Positions 1 to 9,156 are shown, counted from the stretch's first letter. The stretch: DNA of 64,000 bases from BCD1 sp965230565 (GCA_965230565.1 CBDDLH010000009.1:1-64000); one strand, 5' to 3'. The notes: a model not told the origin generated them from the sequence alone. A program made the numbers and translations.

Positions 1-102
1 AAGGCAAAAATTTTGAGGTCTGTTTTAGTGCAGGTGGCCTATTTGGTAATCTTCCTTGGAGTGACTTTTTATCACTTCCGGAGGAAGGATATTTTAAGTT
101 AA
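1..102 (+). CDS. C-terminal end of a membrane protein, probably an ABC-2 type permease (partial)
   Basis: Frame 1 is open from the window edge to TAA at 100-102 and encodes 33 residues. They form one hydrophobic segment (roughly residues 8-24, with VLVQVAYLVIFLGVTFY) followed by a basic tail FRRKDILS. A last transmembrane helix followed by F-R-R-K-D-I is a common ending of ABC-2 family permease subunits; that assignment is inference from a very short piece. The start and most of the gene lie upstream of the window. The next gene follows on the same strand after about 70 bases. Confidence 0.55.
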   Translation, partial: KAKILRSVLVQVAYLVIFLGVTFYHFRRKDILS

Positions 103-171
103 AATTTAACCGCAAAGACGCCAGGGATTCGCAAAGTGCGCAAGGACTTAGGCGTGAAAAAAGGAAAAGCT

Positions 172-829
172 ATGTACAAACAAATATTACTTCTCGCAAC
201 ACTTCTTTTATCAGGAGTTTTCCATGAATGCCCAGGACGCTTCGAAGGAAATCCTTTTGGCATTAAAAGAAAAAATGGAAATGGTCGAAAAATATACCGT
301 TGATGCCCTTATCAAGGTGGAAGTCGATTTTATCAATATCAAAGACCGTGAGGCAAAGATCTCCTTTGAAGCTCCGGACCAGTTTGATTTTAAATCAAAA
401 GGCTTTGCCCTGCTTCCCAAAAAGGGTATGCAGATGGATTACATCAAAATGATGGATGGCGGGTTTACCTCCATTTTGGTTAAAGAGGAAAAAATGCGCA
501 ATGTGACCACCAATTTGATCAAGGTTATTCCTGATGATTCCTCCGGGGATATCGTATTGGCAGAAATGTGGGTCGATCCTGCAACTTCTATTATGCACCG
601 CATGCGTACCTACTCCAAAGGTTCCGGGACCTATACTATTAATTTCTTTTTCGCCGATCACCCTTACGATTTGCCTGATAGGGTAGAAGTTACTTTTGAG
701 GTTAAGAATAATAAATTGCCCGTTTCCATTACGGGCGATTTTGAATCTTTAGGGAAAAAAGCCGAGGAAGGTAGCAGCGAAGGAAAAGTGATCGTTGAAT
801 ACTCCAATTATGAGGTGACGGGCAAATAA
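172..829 (+). CDS. LolA-like secreted protein, signal peptide out of frame
   Basis: The main frame (from ATG 224) encodes MNAQDASKEI and then about 190 residues with alternating beta strands, resembling LolA-like outer-membrane lipoprotein carrier/sorting proteins of Bacteroidota. That family name is inference from overall character (QDASKEIL start, repeated short strands, basic surface), not from a diagnostic motif. The frame starts oddly at the end of a signal peptide. Upstream in another frame, ATG 172 with AAGGA about 8 bases before it encodes MYKQILLLATLLLSGVF, a good signal sequence. Removing one base near 219-223 would join the two into ...LLLSGVF-MNAQDASKEI with a typical NAQ cleavage site. 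The true gene is therefore probably 172-829 with a one-base frameshift. The protein likely acts in the periplasm. Confidence 0.65.
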
Positions 830-889
830 TGCTTTGAAGCTCCAAAGCATATCGGACGGATTTAGTAACTTCCAGCAGCAAAATTAATA

Positions 890-1318
890 ATGATGCATTG
901 GATATTACTTGCCATTCTCACGGCTGTCTTCTTTGGAGCTTATAACATTTTCATAAAACTTTCTTCCGGGCACATCAACCAGATCGTCGGAGCTGTTATT
1001 CTTCAGGTAGTGGCTGCAGTACTTGGGGGAATAATCCTGTTGGTGCTTAAATTCACGGATAGTTCCATGCAGGTTTCTCAAAAAGGAATCTGGTTTGCGA
1101 TCTTCGCCGGGGTTTTCGTCGGACTGGCGGAAATCACTTCCTTTTATGTATTTTCAAAAGGAGTTCCGGCCTCTGCAGGAATACCGGTGATTATTGGTGG
1201 TTCCGTGGTTGTGGGTGCTGTACTTGGAATACTGTTTTTAAAGGAAGCCCTGAACTGGACCCAATGGCTGGGTGTGATAATGGTTGTTTCAGGAATTATT
1301 TTGATATCCAGGCAATGA
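890..1318 (+). CDS. half-size EamA/DMT-family membrane transporter
   Basis: This 142-residue protein is almost entirely hydrophobic. Its four to five membrane segments match a single EamA repeat: an N-terminal helix (HWILLAILTAVFFGAYNIF), a small-residue-rich central pair, and the typical ending L-K-E-x-L-x-x-x-Q-W-x-G-x-x-x-V-x-x-G-I-I-L. Full drug/metabolite transporters carry two such repeats, so one copy of this size would have to work as a dimer, as known for small DMT members. The substrate is unknown. Two ATG codons stand in tandem at 890 and 893. A weak ATGAAAA/TTTTCAT hairpin overlaps the stop codon. Confidence 0.8.
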   Translation: MMHWILLAILTAVFFGAYNIFIKLSSGHINQIVGAVILQVVAAVLGGIILLVLKFTDSSMQVSQKGIWFAIFAGVFVGLAEITSFYVFSKGVPASAGIPVIIGGSVVVGAVLGILFLKEALNWTQWLGVIMVVSGIILISRQ

Positions 1319-1470
1319 AAATACTTTTTCATGAAGGGTTTGCTTAGATCAGAAACCTCTTTAAATGTTGGGGGGGAATTTACCTTCCGTTTTTTGACAA
1401 TTCACAATTATTAAAAGTGATCGATTTTGGTTAATTTAACTGATCCCCCTTCACACCAAAATCCGGGATC

Positions 1471-2760
1471 ATGAAAAACAGAGCGATCACTAAAAAGTAC
1501 AAAAGCCTTAACCTGGGAGAAGTAGCCCTTCCTGTATGTATCGAAAGAAGTCAGGATAATGAACTGGTGGATATTGAAGGTAATGTTTATATCGATTTTA
1601 CCAGTGGTTATGGAGTTACCAATGTGGGGTGGCAGCGAAAAGAATTGATTGATGCCGCTAAAGCCCAGCTGGATAAACTTACCTACAGCCCACCGTGGTT
1701 CCCAACGGAAGAGACCCTCGCCTTGTCAGAACTGTTACATGCCATAACTAACCATCAATTTGATAAATGTGTTCGAGCCACCGGAGGTGCTGAAGCTAAT
1801 GAGATCATTTTTAAGGCTTCTTATTGTATGAATGAGAAACCCGGAGTTCTTTCTTTTTACCGGTCTTATCACGGTGGATCCAGGTTTGCCGTGAACCTTA
1901 GTGATAACGAGACTTTTCACTTTCCTTCCGTACCACATCCTGCCACCTATCACAAGATTCATCCTCCTTATTGTTATCGCTGCCCCCTTGGAAAAGACCC
2001 GGAAACCTGCGGGCTTGCTTGCGCAGATATGATTGAGCAAACCATCATCGAAAACCCGGACATCGGTATTTTTTACCTGGAGCCTGTCATTGGAAGCGGA
2101 GGAGTGATTTTATTGCCTAAAGAATACCTGGAAAAGGCACGGCAAATTTGCAAGAAGCACAAGGTTACTTTTGTCTTTGATGAGGTGATAACCGGATTTG
2201 GAAGACTGGGTGCACTTACGGCTATGGAGCTTTTTGATATTGTTCCTGATGCAGTGGCATTTGCCAAGGGCATGGGAGGTGGTGTGATTCCAATTGGTGC
2301 GGCTATGTTGTCAGAGCCTTTGGCTAAAGCTTTAGGTGAATATGAAGATGTCTCCCCGACTTTTGCATGGACGCCTATTGCCTGTGCCGTGGCCAAAACA
2401 AGTATTGAACTGACCATTCGGGAAGATTTATCAGGTCAAGCTGCAGCCAAAGGAGATTATCTTTTACAAAAACTCAGGATCTTATTTGAACAATACCTTC
2501 CCGAATATACCGGAGAGATCAGAGGCCGGGGCCTGCTAATAGGTATCGAACTGGTCAATAACCAGGAAGAGCGAAAGCCCCATGTTCGCCTGGCTCAACG
2601 GCTTTCTTTGGGATTGGTTCGCAGCGGCCTGATGATCTGTGAGTCCTGGGATTTTCACATTATGTTGCTTTGTCCGCCGCTTAATATCTCACAGGATCAT
2701 TTGGACAAGGCTATCGCTATCTTTGAAAAGGAATTGCAAGGGCTCGCTAAACGATTGTGA
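1471..2760 (+). CDS. class III PLP-dependent aminotransferase
   Basis: The 429-residue product has the fold-type I class III aminotransferase signature. GGAEAN (about 105-110) binds the PLP phosphate, SYHGGS follows at 132-137, the PLP-pyridine aspartate lies in FDEVITGFGRLG (Asp237-Glu238), and the Schiff-base lysine is K266 in AFAKGMGGG. Length is normal for the family (GABA, ornithine, acetylornithine and dialkylglycine enzymes). A four-cysteine cluster, C168-x2-C171-x8-C180-x3-C184, sits in the middle; similar clusters occur in some GabT-like subgroups and may bind a metal or form disulfides (inference). The substrate cannot be read from the sequence. The gene stands alone, about 150 bases from its neighbours on each side or less. 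Confidence 0.9.
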   Translation: MKNRAITKKYKSLNLGEVALPVCIERSQDNELVDIEGNVYIDFTSGYGVTNVGWQRKELIDAAKAQLDKLTYSPPWFPTEETLALSELLHAITNHQFDKCVRATGGAEANEIIFKASYCMNEKPGVLSFYRSYHGGSRFAVNLSDNETFHFPSVPHPATYHKIHPPYCYRCPLGKDPETCGLACADMIEQTIIENPDIGIFYLEPVIGSGGVILLPKEYLEKARQICKKHKVTFVFDEVITGFGRLGALTAMELFDIVPDAVAFAKGMGGGVIPIGAAMLSEPLAKALGEYEDVSPTFAWTPIACAVAKTSIELTIREDLSGQAAAKGDYLLQKLRILFEQYLPEYTGEIRGRGLLIGIELVNNQEERKPHVRLAQRLSLGLVRSGLMICESWDFHIMLLCPPLNISQDHLDKAIAIFEKELQGLAKRL

Positions 2761-2861
2761 TAACAACAACTTTGGGGTGATGTAATAGGAAATATTTATT
2801 GAAGGCCTTGTTACTACTTTTATTTCGTACCTTGTTTTTATAAAAATCCCTGGAAATTATC

Positions 2862-3545
2862 ATGAACAATTCTGCAGTCACTCTAGGTTTTTGGTCCTCC
2901 CTGATCGCCGCGATTTCGTTGATCCTTTTTACCGGTTGTTTTATGGCCATTATACTCACGCAGGAACCTGTGATTTGGTCAGACCTCGATTCCTACCTTC
3001 AACAATCCGGCGCCAATAATCCCGCCTTTAAATATATTGCACAGACTTCCATGCTGGTATTCGGGATTGCGTATGTGGTTATTTTGCACAGCATTAATGC
3101 CATGGTTTATACCAGACGGCAGATCTACTCCCGGATCAGCCTTTCCTTTGGAATCATTTTTGCTGCCTTGATAGGGATCAATTATTTTTTACAGATCACC
3201 CATGTTCGATTTAATACCAATGCCGGAATTACAGAAGGCTTGGCCAACTGGATCATGTTTAACCCGGATTCGGTTATTTTATCCATTGCTATGTTGGGAT
3301 GGACGGTGATGTTTGGATTGTCATCCTTATTTATTTCCAAGGTTTTTCAGGCACGTGGTCGGGACCGAACCATTAGAAATTTGTTTGTGCTCAATGGAGT
3401 TTGTTGCTTATTGGGAGGAATCGGTTTTGTTTTTCAAAATGTAGTCCTGGTCAACCTAACGATCAATTTGGGGATGGGGGGCATTATGACTTTTCTTACG
3501 ATCATGTTAACCTGGCATTATCACCAGGAGAGAAAATATTTATAA
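2862..3545 (+). CDS. polytopic membrane protein of unknown function
   Basis: The 227 residues form about six membrane segments (near 10-32, 60-80, 90-112, 135-158, 172-190 and 198-218) with short polar loops. I do not recognise a family motif. There is no signal-peptide cleavage site, so it should remain in the inner membrane. The start ATG at 2862 directly follows ATTATC, and the first residues MNNSAVTLGFW precede the first helix, which supports it. It is transcribed in the same direction as the aminotransferase 100 bases upstream, and no terminator is obvious between them. Confidence 0.75.
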   Translation: MNNSAVTLGFWSSLIAAISLILFTGCFMAIILTQEPVIWSDLDSYLQQSGANNPAFKYIAQTSMLVFGIAYVVILHSINAMVYTRRQIYSRISLSFGIIFAALIGINYFLQITHVRFNTNAGITEGLANWIMFNPDSVILSIAMLGWTVMFGLSSLFISKVFQARGRDRTIRNLFVLNGVCCLLGGIGFVFQNVVLVNLTINLGMGGIMTFLTIMLTWHYHQERKYL

Positions 3546-3590
3546 TGCGAATCAAGAGTTAAAAAAAATATGGATGACAGTTGGAGGGTT

Positions 3591-3730
3591 AATTGCACCG
3601 TGCTTCAGCGCGGTGATATAAAAAAGACAGATTTCCTAGGGCTTTAGTCCTTTTTACATTTTCCTAGAAGGCCTAAAGGCCTGAAAATCTACTTGAACCA
3701 ATGAGCACCGCGCTGAAGCACGGTGCAATT
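3591..3730. repeat. REP/MITE-like intergenic element with perfect 25-bp terminal inverted repeats
   Basis: The 25 bases at 3591-3615 are the exact reverse complement of 3706-3730. They enclose about 90 bases that hold a second, imperfect pair (GGGCTTTAG near 3640 and CTAAAGGCC near 3671), the direct repeat TTTCCTAG twice, and the self-complementary AGGCCTAAAGGCCT. No reading frame is present. Nested inverted repeats between genes are typical of REP-type or MITE-type elements mobilised in trans. No transposase gene is visible in the window. Confidence 0.75.
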
Positions 3731-3780
3731 GAAGTGTTTTAAAATAGAAAATTCCACTCTTGATTCACGTTTATAGCAGA

Positions 3781-3954
3781 ATGAAACCCTATTTCTTTTT
3801 TTTCTGTGCTTTGGTAGCCCTGGCTTTTTTGATCTATTCGATTGCAAATCTGGAAAAACTGGGTATTAAGATCACCCATCCAAGAGTCCTTGTTGAAGCA
3901 GTGCTGTTTTTGATTTTTATGGCGATTGGGGTGTATTTCCTTTGGAAGGGATAA
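3781..3954 (+). CDS. small two-helix membrane protein
   Basis: The 57-residue product starts MKPYFFFFCALVALAFLIYS and has a second hydrophobic stretch (VEAVLFLIFMAIGVYFLW) near its end, so it is a small inner-membrane protein with two helices. A TTG 21 bases upstream would extend it, but ATG 3781 directly precedes the first helix and is preferred. No family is recognised. The gene follows the inverted-repeat element by 50 bases and is closed by a strong hairpin terminator immediately after its stop codon, which supports it being a real transcribed gene. Confidence 0.6.
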   Translation: MKPYFFFFCALVALAFLIYSIANLEKLGIKITHPRVLVEAVLFLIFMAIGVYFLWKG

Positions 3955-3990
3955 AAAAAGGGCCCTACAAAAGCAGGGCCCAGGTTTTTT
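3953..3990. terminator. bidirectional rho-independent terminator
   Basis: The stem GGGCCCT (3960-3966) and AGGGCCC (3975-3981) encloses an 8-base loop. It has an A-run on the left and a T-run on the right, so it can stop transcription of the small + strand gene and of the convergent metalloprotease gene. Confidence 0.9.
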
Positions 3991-4013
3991 CATACTAAAT
4001 CAACTTAAAACTT

Positions 4014-6740
4014 TTAGTCTATGATGATGAAGCGTTGTGAAACGCGACTTTCTTCATTTTCCATGACTATGATATAAGTTCCCGTAGCCATTTCATTCAA
4101 TTCCAAAGTGTGGGTATTTTCTCCTTTAGTAACATAAATATCATTACTGCTGATAACCTGTCCTACGAGGTTCATAACCTTCAAGGTCACCTGACCGTCA
4201 ATCTTACTTTCGTAATTGATATTTAATACATCACGTGCAGGGTTAGGGAAGCAGTGCAGTGATTCTTTTGAAACAGTTGATTGAACGCTGCTTTGTCCGA
4301 TACGGGTTCCGCCGCTCAGACAGAAATTGGTCGTTTCAGAAGATCCGAAAGATCCTCCTGAAGCTACTGTGCTGCCTCCTGCAGTTACTGTGTAAGAACC
4401 ATTACCATAGCTACAGCAGATACCGTCACCATAAGAATCGTAAATGATGAAATCGTAACAGCCGTCATCCAGACAGTTCGTTGCTTGTACGGTTGAGCCA
4501 TCAGGCTGAGAACCATAAGTTCCTCCTGAAGCAACAGTTGTTCCGCCGCTGTTCACAATTGCCCAGCTGGTTTCTTCAGGGTAGTTGTCGAGTGTGATGG
4601 TTACGGTTACATCGGTGCAACCACCACCGCCTCCGCCACCGGAAGTAGAGATGCTGAGGTCGTCAATGGCCATATCGCCTTGCCAGGTTGTTCCGGTAGT
4701 ACCGAAGAAACGCAGTTCAACATTGTCATCACCTGCATATGAAGACAGATCTACATTGGCAGTCTGCCAGCTATTGCCCTGGTTGCCTGATTCTGACCAA
4801 ACATTTGACCAGGCTCCACCTCCGGTTCTTGCCTGGAGAACGAGGTTACCCATGGCAGATGAACCATACATGTGATACTGGAAGCTGAAATTAACCGTAC
4901 TCTCGCCACTCAAATCCATGCAAGGACTGTTGAGGATAGCTGTTTTGCTGGAGTAGTTCGGGCTTGAAGATTCCATGTAAGCATAAGTGGATCCCTCAGC
5001 TGCAGAAGATGGTCCTGTGTTGGAAGAAGGAGTACTTCCTGATCTTCTCGTCCAGTCGAAATCATCTCCGCTATCCTGAGTCCAGAGTCCAAAGCTGCTT
5101 TCAAAACCTTCGCTATAAGGCAATGAGGAAATACCGCCGGTGCAACCACCGCCGCCGCCACCGCCACCGGAGGTGGAAAGTGTCAGGTCATCAACAGCCA
5201 TATCACCCTGCCAGGTGGTTCCTGTTGTTCCGTTGAAACGCAATTCCATGGTTGAGCCGGCATATGCACTCAAATCAACATTTGCCGTAAGCCAGCTGTT
5301 GCCCTGGTTGCCTGATCTCGACCAAACGGTAGACCATGTGCCGCCGGAAGTTCTTGCCTGCAGACTGAGGCTTCCCATTGCAGTAGCTCCGTACATGTGA
5401 TACTGGAATGTAAGGCTTGCAGTGCTCTCTCCGCTCAGGTCAAAACATGGGCTATTGAGGATAGAATTTTTATTGGAATAATTCGGGCTGGAAGATTCCA
5501 TATACGCATACCATGACCCTGCAGCTGCTGAAGAAGGGCCTGTATTGCTTGATGGAGTTCCACCTGATCTTCTTGTCCAGTCAAAATCATCACCACTGGC
5601 TTGTGTCCATTGTCCGAAACTGCTTTCGAAACCTTCACTGTATGGGAAGGAGGAAACGGTTGAAGCGCAATCGCCGCCGCCACCGCCGCCAGAGCCACAG
5701 GCACCTGAGTTGGCGAGTGATCCACGACGCGGGCTGTTGGCCATTACCGTCTGGATACGTGCTTTTTGATCATTGGTGTAAACATTCATACAAGTGTCAT
5801 CGGTATAGTCCATATAGTTTTCAACCATATCGGTGGAACCGCAGGACACGTGACTTGGGCAGCCGTAGTTTGCTGCATCAGATGCAGGAGTATCATCACA
5901 GTAATCGTCCACGCTGCAACCACCGTCACCCCAGATGTGGCGCAAACCTAAAAAGTGCCCGATCTCGTGAGTGGCAGTACGTCCTTTGTTATAAGAACCT
6001 CCGGCGGGGTTAGGTGTAGTAGTACTACCTACGGAAGACGTGAGCAGAACTACACCATCTGTACTCGCCGCTCCACCGTTGGTATTCAACCCTCCAAGGC
6101 CTGAAGAGCTTGGAAACTGGGCATATCCGAGGATGCCGCAGTTGATATCCATTACCCAGATATTCAGGTAATCATCCGGGTCCCACTGTGATTGTGGTTT
6201 GATGGTCCCTTCGATATAAGCATCGTTGAATCCACCGGTACAAGTACCATATGGAGGGGCAGACCATCCCTGGCTGTTGCGATTGATTCTGTTGATACCC
6301 GGTTCCGTCAGGGTATTTCCGGAAGGATCTAAAGTTGCGGCGCAGAATTCTATTTCAGTATCCGCTCCATCAGGATGAGAATTGTCACCGGAAGTGCCGG
6401 CGATCTTACGGAAATCGTTGTTCAATTGAGTGATCTGTGCATTGACATAAGTAGCACTGAGATTATCTCCTGAACCTACAGCTTCACCGTCGTGGATGAT
6501 GTGAAAAATGACGGGAATGGTAGAGACAGCTCTGAAGGAACCGTTCTCTTTGTACTCGCGTACCAGAGGCTCCAGCCAGGCCTCAAAATCTTCAAGGGTG
6601 CCCAATTCAGGGTGTAGTGCTCTGAGTTGTGCGTCCGCTTCGGTGGTGTAGCAACGTACAACATCATTTTGTTGGGCATTTGTTTGCAGAGATATTGCCA
6701 GAAAGATCAGCAATAGAGATAAGAAAGGTGTAAATTTCAT
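4014..6740 (-). CDS. secreted M43-type (pappalysin-like) metalloprotease with two MAM domains and T9SS sorting domain
   Basis: The 908-residue protein has a signal peptide (residues 1-22, ending in NAQ). Its catalytic domain carries the zinc motif HEIGHFLGLRH (258-268) and a Met-turn region ENYMDYTDD (about 307-315), as in metzincins of the MEROPS M43 cytophagalysin/pappalysin group. Two similar MAM-like domains follow, both beginning SSFPYSEGFESSFG or SSLPYSEGFESSFG and ending in W-Q-G-D-M-A-[VI]-D-D-L. They are separated from each other and from neighbours by runs of 6-8 glycines. A cysteine-rich beta domain (DSYGDGICCSYGNGSY) and a C-terminal T9SS type A domain (CFPNPARDVLNINYES...) complete it. 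It should be exported by Sec, then through T9SS to the cell surface or medium, where it probably digests proteins. The gene is monocistronic, with its own terminator just downstream. Confidence 0.93.
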   Translation of the reverse strand: MKFTPFLSLLLIFLAISLQTNAQQNDVVRCYTTEADAQLRALHPELGTLEDFEAWLEPLVREYKENGSFRAVSTIPVIFHIIHDGEAVGSGDNLSATYVNAQITQLNNDFRKIAGTSGDNSHPDGADTEIEFCAATLDPSGNTLTEPGINRINRNSQGWSAPPYGTCTGGFNDAYIEGTIKPQSQWDPDDYLNIWVMDINCGILGYAQFPSSSGLGGLNTNGGAASTDGVVLLTSSVGSTTTPNPAGGSYNKGRTATHEIGHFLGLRHIWGDGGCSVDDYCDDTPASDAANYGCPSHVSCGSTDMVENYMDYTDDTCMNVYTNDQKARIQTVMANSPRRGSLANSGACGSGGGGGGDCASTVSSFPYSEGFESSFGQWTQASGDDFDWTRRSGGTPSSNTGPSSAAAGSWYAYMESSSPNYSNKNSILNSPCFDLSGESTASLTFQYHMYGATAMGSLSLQARTSGGTWSTVWSRSGNQGNSWLTANVDLSAYAGSTMELRFNGTTGTTWQGDMAVDDLTLSTSGGGGGGGGCTGGISSLPYSEGFESSFGLWTQDSGDDFDWTRRSGSTPSSNTGPSSAAEGSTYAYMESSSPNYSSKTAILNSPCMDLSGESTVNFSFQYHMYGSSAMGNLVLQARTGGGAWSNVWSESGNQGNSWQTANVDLSSYAGDDNVELRFFGTTGTTWQGDMAIDDLSISTSGGGGGGGCTDVTVTITLDNYPEETSWAIVNSGGTTVASGGTYGSQPDGSTVQATNCLDDGCYDFIIYDSYGDGICCSYGNGSYTVTAGGSTVASGGSFGSSETTNFCLSGGTRIGQSSVQSTVSKESLHCFPNPARDVLNINYESKIDGQVTLKVMNLVGQVISSNDIYVTKGENTHTLELNEMATGTYIIVMENEESRVSQRFIIID

Positions 6741-7180
6741 ACTAATTTATGGTTTTTAGAATTTAGGAAAATATATTCCAGCTGTAGAGGTGACATTTTA
6801 CCTTACAGACAAAGTTTACAAAATTGAAAAAAGAGAGAAGAGGTCAATTCACTTCTCTGGGGGTTAAAGTTTCTTGACGAAAACTGTGTAGTTTAAGTTT
6901 AGAAAAAAAGCAATGGACAAATATTTTGCCACTGGTTTAGGAGAGAGCTAAAGTTTGGAGGTTAGTTTTGCTTGCAGAAGCAAATATATAAAAATAATTC
7001 AAATGCCAAAAAAGAATTTTGAATGTGGAGGCCAAACGAAAATATAGATGATCTTTAGGGCAATATTACACTAATAGCCTCGCCCCTCAGTCTGCCTGCT
7101 GATTGAAGTAAAACGGGGTACACAAATGAATTTTGGGATTAATGTCATGAATTTTTATTTTGGAGAATAATTGAAGCTCA
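6741..7180. other. divergent intergenic region, no gene seen
   Basis: These 440 bases separate two divergently transcribed genes and must hold both promoters. I see no coding frame, repeat or RNA structure. The best promoter-like match is TTTTG at 7131-7135, 19 bases, then TTATTTTG at 7155-7162, one mismatch from TAnnTTTG. It would place the start of transcription just before the LRR gene. This is weak evidence. Confidence 0.4.
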
Positions 7181-9148
7181 ATGCGATTTCACAAATTAAA
7201 TATCACGGATGAGGAATTGGTTCAGGTTACCGAATGGGTGGTGAACTGGAATAAGCTGGAAGAGGTGCCTGATCTCGTTCAAAACATGCCAAACCTGGAG
7301 AGTTTGAACCTGGAAGGAAATCGGATTAGTCGGCTGCCGGATTGGTTGAAGGATTGTGATTCATTGAAGAAACTTGAGCTGGGAGCTAATAGATTCGAAG
7401 GGACTGACGACCTTAAAAACCTGCCGTCAGGCCTTACCAGATTAAGCCTTTACCATAATAATATTGGCGAAATTCCCATATCTGTTACCAAACTCAGGAA
7501 TTTAGAAGAACTCAATATGAGTTATACCGAGTTGACCAAATTGCCGGCTGGTATTCAGAATTTAAAAAAACTAAGAGTACTGGAACTATATGGGAATAAG
7601 ATCCGGACACTACCAGTGGCTATTGGAAAAATCCCCCGATTAAGAGAGCTGATTGTCGGCGAAAATCAAATATCCAAAATACCTGATGCCATTGGAAATT
7701 GCAGGAAGTTAAGTAAACTATTTGCAGGAGACAACAGAATTAAAACCGTCAGTAAAGCACTGGGTAATTGTACGGAGCTTTCTTCCCTGGATCTGAGAAA
7801 TAATAAAATTGCGGAACTTCCGGACAGCCTTGGCAATTGTTTTACTTTACAGCACCTGTATTTGCAAGGAAACCAATTCAATTCAATACCAGGTTTTGTT
7901 TATCGATTGAAGTGGATGTCAAAATTGCTTTTGAGAAATAATAACCTGAAAAAGATCGATTTTGGTGAGGGCGGTGACCGACTGAGGTTTCTTGATTTAT
8001 CAGATAATCAGATCCGGACAATTGTTGACCTGCCAAAATCACTGGAAGTACTTTATTTGTTGAATAATCAACTTGAAGAATTTCCAAAAGCTGTTTTGAG
8101 ATGCACAGGATTGAGAATGCTGCATCTTAATTTGAATGATATAAAAGAGATTCCGGAAGATCTTGGTCCGCTTAAAAGATCCCTGAAAATGTTGAATCTG
8201 GAGAAAAACCCAGTCCGGGTAAATCCGGAAAAATTGCTACATCTGGAGACTTTGGAGGGGTTTTCCGGGCTCGTTAAAAAAGATCAGGTTCCCATGGTCA
8301 TCGCTGTAATAAAGGCCTGCCGGAATGGCCTGATCTCCAGGGAGGAAGGCCCTGTTTTTTTAGAGTTGCTATGGAACAATAAGTTTGAGGCAAAGCAACT
8401 ATCCACGGAAAGCCTGGTTAATTTTCTCAATGACAGTGATCCGGTGGTGGCTCAAAAAGTCAGGAAATTCATTTTCCGGAAGCTTGGTATTCCCTTCTAC
8501 AGAAAAAAACTGAAAAAGGGGCATAATCTTTCTGTTTTAGGAGAAACCTTATTTGATATGACCAGGTTGACAGAACGACTGAAATCCTTTGGGGTTGGAG
8601 TGTCAAAAGGGGTTAATGAAAAAACTACTCACATTCTTCTGGGCAAAGGGCCTGTTAAATGGCCGGGGGATGTGAAAAAAGGCATGGTTTTCCTGGATGA
8701 AAAAAAACTTTCCAGGGAGTTGTGGCGGATGGAAGAAGCTCACCTGATGAACCAGTCAGACTCAAAAGTAATCCGGTCGGTTCTGGATCTTTTGATGAGC
8801 AAGGATACTGTGAATGTAAAACTAGGTTTGGAATTGATGAATGGCGGTGGAGTACCTGATGAGTTGCTTAATATTTTGTTGATTGTCTGGCTGTCAGGAG
8901 AGCAGTCGTCCAGGCCTCTGGAAAAAGAATTGTTCCGGCTAATTCATCTGAATGTGGAGGATGAGTGGAAATTCGTTTTGGACAGGTACAAACCTTTCAA
9001 AATCAAATCATACCTCAGGCGGGAAAAACTTCCGGAGCGATACCGAAATAGGAAAGTAGTCAAAACGGAATGGAAAGAAATAGGTCTGTTTTTTAAAAAG
9101 AACAAACTCGATGTGGAACTCATAAAAAAAGCTCTATCCATAAAATGA
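7181..9148 (+). CDS. leucine-rich repeat protein with a BRCT-like domain
   Basis: The 655-residue protein has no signal peptide or membrane helix, so it is probably cytoplasmic. Residues 20-350 contain about 14 leucine-rich repeats of the bacterial/plant-type consensus (L-x-x-L-x-L-x-x-N-x-I-x-x-L-P). Residues about 446-520 resemble a BRCT domain: an opening L-S-V-L-G-E-T-L strand, a T-R-L-T-E-R-L-K-S-F-G helix, V-S-K-G-V-N-E-K-T-T-H-I-L-L-G, and a hydrophobic V-F-L-D strand followed by the last helix (ELWRM). The rest is helical and unassigned. LRRs normally bind proteins, and BRCT domains bind phosphoproteins or DNA ends. The fusion suggests a scaffold, but the function is unknown. A hairpin AGCTCTAT/ATAGAGCT (9130-9156) spans the stop codon. 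Confidence 0.85.
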   Translation: MRFHKLNITDEELVQVTEWVVNWNKLEEVPDLVQNMPNLESLNLEGNRISRLPDWLKDCDSLKKLELGANRFEGTDDLKNLPSGLTRLSLYHNNIGEIPISVTKLRNLEELNMSYTELTKLPAGIQNLKKLRVLELYGNKIRTLPVAIGKIPRLRELIVGENQISKIPDAIGNCRKLSKLFAGDNRIKTVSKALGNCTELSSLDLRNNKIAELPDSLGNCFTLQHLYLQGNQFNSIPGFVYRLKWMSKLLLRNNNLKKIDFGEGGDRLRFLDLSDNQIRTIVDLPKSLEVLYLLNNQLEEFPKAVLRCTGLRMLHLNLNDIKEIPEDLGPLKRSLKMLNLEKNPVRVNPEKLLHLETLEGFSGLVKKDQVPMVIAVIKACRNGLISREEGPVFLELLWNNKFEAKQLSTESLVNFLNDSDPVVAQKVRKFIFRKLGIPFYRKKLKKGHNLSVLGETLFDMTRLTERLKSFGVGVSKGVNEKTTHILLGKGPVKWPGDVKKGMVFLDEKKLSRELWRMEEAHLMNQSDSKVIRSVLDLLMSKDTVNVKLGLELMNGGGVPDELLNILLIVWLSGEQSSRPLEKELFRLIHLNVEDEWKFVLDRYKPFKIKSYLRREKLPERYRNRKVVKTEWKEIGLFFKKNKLDVELIKKALSIK

Positions 9149-9156
9149 ATAGAGCT

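Noticed and set aside
103..171. GCAAAG-type word run (TTAACCGCAAAGACGCC...) similar to the stretch near 20390-20425 in inverse orientation
   Set aside because: The similarity is only about 10-15 bases at a time and could be a common intergenic word; too weak to call an element.
4585..6013. Several plus-strand frames of 60-166 codons within the metalloprotease gene
   Set aside because: They run antisense through MAM and poly-Gly coding sequence and show only proline runs and no domain features.
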